Of a DNA stretch of 64,000 nt, positions 15,326 through 22,387 are shown in pieces. Position numbers and translations under genes: made by a program. The stretch is from positions 2,790,001 through 2,854,000 of the forward strand of contig CAVTQY010000001.1 in the NCBI GenBank assembly GCA_963736975.1, given 5' to 3'. The notes beneath the pieces were generated by a model. The model did not search any database. It was given only the letters and a program-made list of their open reading frames with translations, and was not told the DNA's origin. Every line of letters starts with the position of its first letter. Position 1 is the first letter of the stretch. This DNA comes from CAVTQY01 sp963736975 (GTDB lineage: Bacteria > Pseudomonadota > Alphaproteobacteria > Acetobacterales > Acetobacteraceae).

Positions 15326-17233
15326 TCAGAAGGTGGGTCGGATCGCCATGATCGCTTGATTTAAGGGCGGCAGCGCACGTACCGCATCACCAGAGTTTAG
15401 CCGACTGAGTGCCTCAGTAATCTGTGCCGCAGCAACGCTGGTGCGCTCGGACGCGACGTTCCCAGGTGCAAACACGATCGAAGTTTGAGCTGCTTCCAAC
15501 AGACCGCGGGCCTCTGTTGAGTTATTCTCTATCAACGCTTTCCGTGCTGACAAAAGCTCCTTTACCGCCGATGGCGCCTCGCCAATGCTTGTCCGGGGGG
15601 GCATGGAAGGAAGCTCGCGGAACGGCACACGGTGGATCGCCTGACGAGCAGCGACTGGCGTAATATGTTGGAGAGAAACCCTGCTGTTCTCGGCCTGCAG
15701 TATGTGCTCACGCGCCTGTGATAAGCGTCGGGTTGCATCAATAATTTCATTTGAAATGTCGCTGATCTGCGATCGCAATCGGTCCCGTTCTGCGGTAAGC
15801 GCCGCGACGTCCCTTGTCCGGCTTGCGATCTTTGCGTCCAATTCCGTGAGCTGTGAGATTGCCAGCGTCGCACTCCCCTGATCAGTTTCTGAAGCATCGC
15901 CCTGCATTATGCCCCGGTCGGGTGGTAGAGACTGCGCAGCTTCAAGCGATGTAGGCTGGGTCGGTTTAAAGGCAGGCGTGCCAGCCTGCTGCGCTGTGGC
16001 CGACGAGGTACGCGAAGCGGACGGCAGGTTCGGCGTCGCGGCGGCGACCGTCGTGGGCGCCTCAGTTGGCGGGACGGGCTGCCGAGACGCAGCAGTGCCC
16101 GGCTCCATCGCCGCGTCCAGAGATGGGGGGGAAATCGGCGGAACCCGAGCTGCCGGGCTCACGACGTGTTGTCCAACCGGCCCGGTTCCGACCGTCGGCG
16201 GGGTGGAGACGGCGGCGGTCGGAGCAACTGCGGCGGACTGTCCGGTCCCCGGGGACGTCGATGCCAAGACACCCGTTCGGACAGCACGTTTGCCCGCTGC
16301 GTCGGATCCTGATGAGGCCGTCCTGCTCATCGGCTGGTACACACTCCAGGTCATCAGCGCCGCAGTAGGAACAAGGTAGATCGCGGCAAGAAGCGCCATA
16401 GCGGCGGCGCGGCGACTCCTGAAATGAGGCGGCGGCTCGCTGATCCAGCTCACCATCGCGTTGGTGGAAGTGTCGTCCCCGCTGGCCTGGATCTCCGAGA
16501 CGCTTTGTGGAGTAATATCAGCTTCCGCGCGGACCGGCTCGACTGTGCTCGCTTCTATGCTGCCCCCCTGCGCTTCGACAGCCTCTTCCACGTGCGCGCC
16601 GGTGACATGTTCGGTACGCTCCTCGCCGGCGAAGAACAGAGCGAGCCCGAGCAACACTACGAGCAGGCGTGGTACTCCGTGGCTATGGGCAATGAGTCGC
16701 GCCCACCCCGATATCGTAAGACAGTCGTTGGGTAATCCCAGTTGCGCCAATCGCTCTGCCACGAATGCGCACGCTTCCTCCGGCGACAGCGTCGCGAGCT
16801 GGACGATCGTTACGTTGGGATAGCATTCAAAGTGCTCCCGGTTCTCGGGTATCGCAGCAACGACGACAATGCCGCCAAGGCTTCGGAGCTCGTCAAGCCA
16901 CGTCACGCTGACTCGATCGGCTTCGTCCACCAGCACAATTTCGGCAGCGCCGATCTCGGGTGAGCTATCAGGGACGTCCAGCAGACAGACGGTCCGACCG
17001 CGTTCACCAAACGTTGTCGCCAGGTCGCGCAGCAGAATTGATTTGCCTGTCCCGGGAGGCCCGAGCAGGGCAATGAGGCCAGGGCCGGCGGCCGCCCGGG
17101 CCAGTATTTTCTCGCGCGCCTCCCGCCATGCCGGGTATGCGATTGGGCGTGCTGGGCGGCCAGCAGACTTCAGCAGATGGCTCGCCGTCATCGGCGTACC
17201 CTGTCCTTGTTGTCGATCAGCCGGATCGATCAT
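15326..17233 (-). CDS. GspA/ExeA-like membrane ATPase with periplasmic coiled coil
   Basis: From ATG 17233 the protein has about 635 residues (ATG 17191 is an alternative). Residues 30-230 form an AAA-type ATPase: Walker A LLGPPGTGKS, Walker B EIVLVDEADR. After a linker comes a single transmembrane helix (AMALLAAIYLVPTAALM, about 280-297), then a long Pro/Ala/Thr-rich region, a coiled coil (LDAKIASRTRDVAALTAERD) and a helical C-terminus. This matches the general layout of GspA/ExeA-like proteins that couple a cytoplasmic ATPase to the cell wall or a secretion system, but no secretion genes are close. Function inferred only at the family level. Confidence 0.7.
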   Translation of the reverse strand: MIDPADRQQGQGTPMTASHLLKSAGRPARPIAYPAWREAREKILARAAAGPGLIALLGPPGTGKSILLRDLATTFGERGRTVCLLDVPDSSPEIGAAEIVLVDEADRVSVTWLDELRSLGGIVVVAAIPENREHFECYPNVTIVQLATLSPEEACAFVAERLAQLGLPNDCLTISGWARLIAHSHGVPRLLVVLLGLALFFAGEERTEHVTGAHVEEAVEAQGGSIEASTVEPVRAEADITPQSVSEIQASGDDTSTNAMVSWISEPPPHFRSRRAAAMALLAAIYLVPTAALMTWSVYQPMSRTASSGSDAAGKRAVRTGVLASTSPGTGQSAAVAPTAAVSTPPTVGTGPVGQHVVSPAARVPPISPPSLDAAMEPGTAASRQPVPPTEAPTTVAAATPNLPSASRTSSATAQQAGTPAFKPTQPTSLEAAQSLPPDRGIMQGDASETDQGSATLAISQLTELDAKIASRTRDVAALTAERDRLRSQISDISNEIIDATRRLSQAREHILQAENSRVSLQHITPVAARQAIHRVPFRELPSMPPRTSIGEAPSAVKELLSARKALIENNSTEARGLLEAAQTSIVFAPGNVASERTSVAAAQITEALSRLNSGDAVRALPPLNQAIMAIRPTF

Positions 17234-17572
17234 TGCGGCGCCTGTGCGGGGTTTCCAGCTTGTTCGTCTCGATTCATTGGATCGAATGCCATATCGCGCG
17301 AGCGGTGCGCCTGCGACGCGCACTACGTCGCCGACAACGGCCACTGGTAGATCCAGATTGTGGCAAGAATATTACCCCCGGTAAAGCTCCACCGCCTGGG
17401 CCGGAGACGCGGGGAACGCTTAAATCGTTGGGATTGGTAAGGGCGACGATGACGTGATGGCCGGCAGTCGAGACCGGAGCCGTGCCAATCCGTTGAGTGT
17501 GGCTGCACTTATAATTACACTCAATCGGTTAGCGCTCGCAGTATTCTCGGACACCTTCTGATGACCTTACCC
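17234..17572. other. intergenic region, nothing recognised
   Basis: About 340 bases lie between the ATPase start and the truncated parB copy. I find no RNA gene, terminator or credible open frame. The stretch GTAAGGTCATCAG directly abuts the 301-bp parB repeat and may be the sequence that originally followed parB. Confidence 0.35.
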
Positions 17573-17863
17573 CCCCGCTATCCGCCATGCCCCCCGCAAC
17601 CGCGCCAGAAAACCATCCAACTGATCCAGATCTCGGTAATGGATCCGCACCGTCCCGCCGCGCGACGCCGCGACAATCTCCACTCGCAGCCCCAGCTCGG
17701 TTGAGACATCCCGCTCCAGCGCCAGCGTGTTCGGATCCTTCTCCGGCTTTTCCACCGCCGCCGGTTTCGCCTTCTGCGACGCCAAAGCCTCCGTCTCCCG
17801 CACCGAAAGCCCCTTCGCCAGAACCATGTCCAGCACCGTCTCCGGAGCGGGATGCATCAACAA
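17567..17863 (-). pseudogene. duplicate of the ParB C-terminal 98 codons
   Basis: The frame is identical in amino-acid sequence to the last part of the intact ParB (MHPAPETVLDMV to RGAWRIAG), differing only in the last residue (Gly for Gln). The N-terminal CTPase and DNA-binding domains are absent, and the 5' side joins unrelated sequence after 17873. It is a truncated copy produced when the 17.9-20.1 kb insert was acquired or duplicated. Confidence 0.9.
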
Positions 17864-17873
17864 CGCCCGCGCA
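17573..17873. repeat. 301-bp direct repeat (left copy) of the parB 3' end
   Basis: Positions 17573-17873 align without gaps to 20102-20402. I count about six mismatches by eye, and none changes an amino acid within the shared ParB frame. The repeat begins at the parB stop region and bounds a 2.2-kb insert of unrelated genes. Confidence 0.9.
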
Positions 17874-18168
17874 CATCGACCTGCAGGCCGAAGCAGCGAG
17901 CCATGGAGGCGCCGCGCCGCATATCAGTTCTCAACCCCGCCTCGGTAGCGGCGAACGCGAGCGAGACGGTCTGGCGGAAGCCGATGGCCTGCCCCGTCTC
18001 ATGTTCCAGCGCGTCGCAGGACGCGCGGCCGATCTGCTCGGACACGCTGTTCCACATCGGCTGCATCACCAAGAGCTTCCCCGCCGTGTTGACTCTGCAG
18101 TTCGCGGCAGCCGGCTTGGGAAGGCTCCGCCCGACCTCATGCGCGGCGAGATGCTTCGCCACGCTCAT
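17857..18168 (-). CDS. hypothetical protein, 3' end altered by the parB repeat
   Basis: A 103-residue frame starts with ATG 18168, which overlaps the stop of the upstream membrane protein as ATGA; such coupling argues that it is a real gene. The product is moderately helical with Ala, Met and Gln (PMWNSVSEQIGRASCDALEHETGQ), recalling short helical phasin-like sequence, but I cannot assign a family. The last few codons run into the 301-bp parB repeat, so the natural C-terminus was probably lost when the repeat boundary formed. Confidence 0.4.
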   Translation of the reverse strand: MSVAKHLAAHEVGRSLPKPAAANCRVNTAGKLLVMQPMWNSVSEQIGRASCDALEHETGQAIGFRQTVSLAFAATEAGLRTDMRRGASMARCFGLQVDVRGRC

Positions 18169-19037
18169 GCCGGGTTGCTGCTGGGCGGATGTTCCAGGGC
18201 ACCGATAAGTCGTTCGGTTTCTCGCTGATCGCGGCCGAAGCGACGGCCGAGGGCGATTAGCTCGCTGAACAGACCAAGCTGCAGCAGTAAGACCAAAGCA
18301 TCAAACATCACCCTGACTATCGCGGGAATCGTTGAATCCTCGAAAAGATGTTCCCCTTTGCGATGTAAGATCAGCGTCGGAATGGCGTTGGTCTGATCGG
18401 CAATCGTGAGCAGCGTTACGATCACCGGGATTACGAAGACTAGCGATGCTAGCGTCCGCCAAACCACTTGATAAAATGGAGACATCTCGCCATGCTCCGG
18501 GTTTAGCGGGGTGGTGATAACAACGATGGACTGAATTAGGCGGAGACGCACGGGATCGGATTGGTTGCTATTAAGTAGAAAGCGGAATGTAGTTGCGAGG
18601 CGCCCGAGCACAAGCCACACAATGTAATATCCAATCATTCCGATAAAGGGAAAAATCAACCACAACAGATCTCTGTCGGTTTCCAGCCCGAAGATCGGAA
18701 ACTTGAACGTTCGAACAGCAACAGAGTCATCGTAAAACAGCTGAAGCTCGTGACTCCAAAGGTTCTTCTCAATCGCGTCGTCAAGCTGCGGGGATCGCTC
18801 AGCTGTACTCAAAAGTTTCTTCAAGCTGTTGCACTCGCTGTCGTCACGGTGGTAACGACAGCGTACCTGGAGGTTCATATTATCATAGGTGTACTGCCGT
18901 GCGGGGTAAGCAAAAGCATTCAAGCCATAAAGCAGTACGGCGATATAGACGATTATGAATACATAGATCACGGAGCGCGCGCGATCACTCGCCTTATCGA
19001 GCACCGCGAAGTAGTCATCGAACTCCGCTTTTTCCAT
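18165..19037 (-). CDS. four-helix membrane protein of unknown function
   Basis: The 290-residue protein has likely membrane helices near residues 20-45, 123-148, 193-217 and 243-266. A Cys-containing external loop follows the first helix (NLQVRCRYHRDDSECNSL), and the tail is charged and cytoplasmic. No family is recognised. Its base composition is visibly more AT-rich than the surrounding housekeeping genes, consistent with acquisition from elsewhere. It is followed in ATGA overlap by the 103-residue frame, so the two are probably co-translated. Confidence 0.65.
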   Translation of the reverse strand: MEKAEFDDYFAVLDKASDRARSVIYVFIIVYIAVLLYGLNAFAYPARQYTYDNMNLQVRCRYHRDDSECNSLKKLLSTAERSPQLDDAIEKNLWSHELQLFYDDSVAVRTFKFPIFGLETDRDLLWLIFPFIGMIGYYIVWLVLGRLATTFRFLLNSNQSDPVRLRLIQSIVVITTPLNPEHGEMSPFYQVVWRTLASLVFVIPVIVTLLTIADQTNAIPTLILHRKGEHLFEDSTIPAIVRVMFDALVLLLQLGLFSELIALGRRFGRDQRETERLIGALEHPPSSNPA

Positions 19038-19145
19038 CGTCCCTCTCCGGTTTTGTAAATGACCCTGTCATTCCGACTGAGCGGGTCCCGAAATTAACTC
19101 GACGGCACTTGAGACGACGCGATGCGCCGAGAAGATGGGGACACC

Positions 19146-19927
19146 TTACGGGCCGGTCCCGCCCTTCTTTATCTCGGCATTTTTCTGAAGTTGGAGTGAC
19201 AACATGACTAGCTGGGAAAGTACTCCTTTGTTATAGGAGCTCTCCCATACTATGGTCTCACGCTGCCGTCCCAATGTATCATGGATACTTCCATATCGAC
19301 CGAGACACACCCATTTCTCGCGTTCGGAAGAAACGAACACCCCGCCAATGCAATGAGGCGGCGAGACAACATGGAAGCATCCGAACCCACAGTCTTGCTC
19401 AAGCTTTCTGGCCGGATCCAATATGTTTAGCTTACGTACTATATCACCGATATGGATACGGATATCTTCGATAGGGGTACTGATATCCTCGGTGGGCGGA
19501 GTCTTGGCTCCTATACCCAATACATAGAGGTAGAACGCGCGGAGTACCTCGAGAACTTCCGCATTCGTTTCCGGACTATGTCCCAGGATTGCTCCCATTC
19601 CTCCGTGGCCTGTAGCCCAATTCCGTTGTAGGAGCTAACGATCTGTGATACACCACCGACAGGAACTACTCTAGTTACCTGATTGCCGAGCGGGATGGTG
19701 GCGCTCGGGGTCACGGAGTTCGATGTCTTTATGGTTCCCTTCTGGATCAAGAAGATTGACGGGATCGCAAACTGATTACGGCATAGCTCAGTGAGATTAT
19801 CAAGCACCTGAACGGTGTAAATTGATCCTACGCTTGCGCCGATATCTGTCGTGTTATCGTGCAACTGTTGCACGGAGCAGCCCATGAGCCATATAGTCGC
19901 TCCTAGACACAGGATGATCCTGAGCAT
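19146..19927 (-). pseudogene. lipoprotein of unknown function, probably frameshifted
   Basis: From ATG 19927 the first frame gives a lipoprotein signal (LGATIWLMGC), then a region with QVLDNLTELCRNQFAIPSIFLIQKG and GLQATEEWEQSWDI. Near 19577 the continuation NAEVLEVLRAFYLYVLGIG lies in another frame, which stays open to 19146. Joining the frames gives one protein of about 260 residues, with a second part containing several cysteines (QDCGFGCFHVVSPPHC). The shift could be real decay or a sequencing error. It lies within the insert between the parB repeats and is more AT-rich than its surroundings. Confidence 0.5.
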
Positions 19928-20042
19928 AGCTTGCGGGCACCAGATCGGCATTGATCCCTCCATGCAGCGATCGATGTTCGATTCCCAGTCATGAGCCAAC
20001 CGGGGTCTGGCCCCCGCAGTAACCTGTGGGAAAGGAGTTGGC

Positions 20043-20058
20043 TGTGATCTATCTCACA
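20043..20058. promoter_or_regulatory. CRP/FNR-family-like operator
   Basis: TGTGATCTATCTCACA matches TGTGA-N6-TCACA exactly. It lies about 115 bases upstream of the lipoprotein start at 19927 and about 40 bases beyond the parB stop, inside the insert. No promoter elements were confirmed, so regulation is a prediction. Confidence 0.5.
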
Positions 20059-20095
20059 ATCCGATCAAGGAATCGCCGGCAACCAGCCCGTAAAT

Positions 20096-20968
20096 CTATT
20101 GCCCCGCTATCCGCCATGCCCCCCGCAACCGCGCCAGAAAACCATCCAACTGATCCAGATCTCGGTAATGGATCCGCACCGTCCCGCCCCGTGACGCCGC
20201 GACAATCTCCACCCGCAGCCCCAGCTCGGTCGAGACATCCCGCTCCAGCGCCAACGTGTTCGGATCCTTCTCCGGCTTTTCCACCGCCGCCGGTTTCGCC
20301 TTCTGCGACGCCAAAGCCTCCGTCTCCCGCACCGAAAGCCCCTTCGCCAGAACCATGTCCAGCACCGTCTCGGGAGCGGGATGCATCAACAACGCCCGCG
20401 CATGCCCTGCCGTCAGCCGCCCCGCCTCCAGGGCCCGTAGCGCCGCATCCGGCAATGCCAGCAGCCGCAGCGTGTTCGCCACATGCGAGCGCGACTTCCC
20501 CACCGCCTGTGCCAGTGCCTCCTTGGTCATCCCGAACTGCTCCAACAGGCGCGCATACCCCTCCGCCTCCTCCAACGGATTGAGGTCCTGCCGCTGCAGG
20601 TTCTCCACCAGCGCGGCCGCCATCGCCTCGGCGTCTTCCAGCTTCCGCACCAGCACCGGCACCTCGTGCAGCCGGGCCATCGCCGCTGCCCGCCACCGCC
20701 GTTCGCCGGCGATGATTTGAAAGTGCCCGTCCGCTGCCGGGTGCGGCCGTACCAACAACGGCTGTAGAATCCCTCGCGCCTGGATCGAGCCAGCCAGCTC
20801 CTCGAGCGCGCCTGTATCCATCGATCCGCGCGGCTGAAACGGCCCCGGCTCCAACAGATCGAGCGGCACCTGCCGGACACCCCCCGCGTCGGCAACCACC
20901 GGGAAGGCCGCATCACCCAACAGCGCCGCCAGCCCCCGCCCGAGCCGCGCGGTATCCTTCATGCTCAT
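20096..20968 (-). CDS. parB: chromosome partitioning protein ParB
   Basis: ParB is the CTP-dependent clamp that binds parS and spreads, working with ParA to segregate the origin region. The 290-residue protein has the N-terminal CTP-binding blocks (QPRG, GILQPLLVRP, IIAGERRWRAA), the helix-turn-helix region (GKSRSHVANTLRLLALP), a Lys/Pro linker and a C-terminal dimerisation segment (GTVRIHYRDLDQLDGFLARL). ATG 20968 overlaps the parA stop as ATGA. The last 301 bases are repeated at 17573-17873, so this 3' end may have been exchanged when the insert was gained. Confidence 0.96.
   Translation of the reverse strand: MSMKDTARLGRGLAALLGDAAFPVVADAGGVRQVPLDLLEPGPFQPRGSMDTGALEELAGSIQARGILQPLLVRPHPAADGHFQIIAGERRWRAAAMARLHEVPVLVRKLEDAEAMAAALVENLQRQDLNPLEEAEGYARLLEQFGMTKEALAQAVGKSRSHVANTLRLLALPDAALRALEAGRLTAGHARALLMHPAPETVLDMVLAKGLSVRETEALASQKAKPAAVEKPEKDPNTLALERDVSTELGLRVEIVAASRGGTVRIHYRDLDQLDGFLARLRGAWRIAGQ
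20102..20402. repeat. 301-bp direct repeat (right copy), 3' end of intact parB
   Basis: This is the partner of 17573-17873. It comprises the last 100 or so codons of the complete parB gene, ending next to its stop codon. Differences from the left copy within the shared frame are all synonymous. Confidence 0.9.
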
Positions 20969-21804
20969 GGCTGCGCTCCGATAACTGTTGGGCGTTCGCG
21001 TTTCAACAACTCGCCGGCCAGGCGCACATAGGCCTGAGCGCCTGGCGAGCGGAAATCATACAACAACACCGGCTTGCCGTGGCTTGGCGCCTCGGTAATG
21101 CGAATGTTGCGAGGAATAACAGTTTCATATACTGTGTTACCAAAATAGCCCCGCGCATCCGCGGCGATCAGGTCGGACAGGCTGTTCCGCTTGTCATGCA
21201 TGGTCAACACGATACCCTGCAGCCGCAACGCCGGATTGAACCCCCGGCGTACCGCATCGATCGTGCGCAGCAGCCCGCTGATCCCCTCCAGTGCGTAGAA
21301 CTCGCATTGCAAGGGCACCAGCACCGCATCCGCCGCCACCAGCGCGTTCACCGTCAACAGTCCGAGGCTCGGTGGACAGTCGATCAAAATGAAACTGTAT
21401 GCGCCCGGGGCCGTCCGCAGCGGCGCCAGCGCATCCCGCAACCGGTATTCGCGGCGCTCGAACGCCACCAGCTCGATCTCCGCCCCGGCGAGGTCAGGCT
21501 CGGCCGGAACCACATCCAGGTTGGGTATGCCCGAGGGCCGGACCGCATCGCCCGGCGGCGTCTCCAGGATCATCACGCAATAGGAGCCGAGGGTCCGGTC
21601 CTCCCGCGCAATCCCCATACCGGTCGAGGCATTCCCTTGCGGATCGAGATCGATCAGCAGCACCGGCTCTCCGCCCGCCGCCAGGGCCGTCGCCAGATTC
21701 ACCGCCGTCGTGGTCTTGCCGACCCCCCCTTTCTGATTCGCAATCGCCAGCACCCGTGGCGGCCTGACAACAGATGGCGGGGCGTCAGGCAGGTCTGTTT
21801 GCAC
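20965..21804 (-). CDS. parA: chromosome partitioning ATPase ParA
   Basis: ParA is the nucleoid-bound ATPase that moves ParB-parS complexes. The 279-residue protein has the deviant Walker A motif NQKGGVGKTT (residues 23-32), the LIDLDPQGNAS block, the Walker B-like ILIDCPPSLGLLT, and the PLQCEFYALEG block of the Soj subgroup. The start is GTG 21804, overlapping the rsmG stop by 20 bases; no later start precedes the P-loop. The order rsmG-parA-parB is the classical alphaproteobacterial arrangement. Confidence 0.96.
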   Translation of the reverse strand: MQTDLPDAPPSVVRPPRVLAIANQKGGVGKTTTAVNLATALAAGGEPVLLIDLDPQGNASTGMGIAREDRTLGSYCVMILETPPGDAVRPSGIPNLDVVPAEPDLAGAEIELVAFERREYRLRDALAPLRTAPGAYSFILIDCPPSLGLLTVNALVAADAVLVPLQCEFYALEGISGLLRTIDAVRRGFNPALRLQGIVLTMHDKRNSLSDLIAADARGYFGNTVYETVIPRNIRITEAPSHGKPVLLYDFRSPGAQAYVRLAGELLKRERPTVIGAQP

Positions 21805-22387
21805 GCTGCAACCCGGATATGCGGAGGATCACGCCGCCGGCCGCGGTGCGACTCGGGAAGCGCTCCACTCGCATGTGCCATCCCGCCAGAGCTGCCGTCA
21901 ATTCGCGATCGACATCCGCCCCCTTGAGAAACAGGCAAACCCCGTCAGCGGTGAGAAACGGCGCCGCCAATTCCAGCAGCTTCGGCAGGGCTGCCACTGC
22001 ACGAGCGGTCACGAGCGGAGCGGGCGGCACTTCGGCGGCTTCGGCCCGCATGGCGTGGACATTCACAGGTGCACGCAGGACACGGGCCGCTTCCCGCAGA
22101 AACGCGGCTTTCCGCTGATCCGCCTCTATAAGATCAAACGCGACTCCCGTTTCCGCCGCCAGAATCAGGCCGGGAAATCCTGCCCCGGACCCCAGATCGA
22201 TGCCGCGCGTGACCCCAGACGGGATCAGCGGGGCGAGCTGAGCCGAATCGTCAATGTGGCGGTCGCGGATATGAGCTTTGTCGGCCCGGGAGATCAGATT
22301 AATCCGCCGGTTCCACCGGCGTAGCAGGTCCTCAAAGGAGGCGAGCGTTTCACGTGAAACGCGAGATTGCGACTCGCTTGCGGACAT
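21785..22387 (-). CDS. rsmG: 16S rRNA (guanine527-N7)-methyltransferase RsmG
   Basis: RsmG (GidB) methylates G527 of 16S rRNA using S-adenosylmethionine. The 200-residue protein shows LLRRWNRRINLIS, RHIDDSAQL, the SAM-binding IDLGSGAGFPGL and the VTARAVAALPKLLELA block. ATG 22387 is preferred to the frame's earlier start. The first codons overlap the mnmG 3' end and contain the parS palindrome, translated as VSRET. Confidence 0.95.
   Translation of the reverse strand: MSASESQSRVSRETLASFEDLLRRWNRRINLISRADKAHIRDRHIDDSAQLAPLIPSGVTRGIDLGSGAGFPGLILAAETGVAFDLIEADQRKAAFLREAARVLRAPVNVHAMRAEAAEVPPAPLVTARAVAALPKLLELAAPFLTADGVCLFLKGADVDRELTAALAGWHMRVERFPSRTAAGGVILRISGLQRANRPA
22345..22362. promoter_or_regulatory. 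parS centromere site
   Basis: GCGTTTCACGTGAAACGC is a perfect 18-bp palindrome whose 14-bp core GTTTCACGTGAAAC is the ParB consensus target. It lies 1.4 kb from parB, within the overlap of the mnmG end and the rsmG start, so it must satisfy two reading frames as well as ParB. I saw no second parS in the window. Confidence 0.93.

Noticed and set aside
18160..20101. Defence system in the parB insert
   Set aside because: None of the insert proteins shows nuclease, NTPase, methyltransferase or toxin motifs, so a defence role cannot be claimed.
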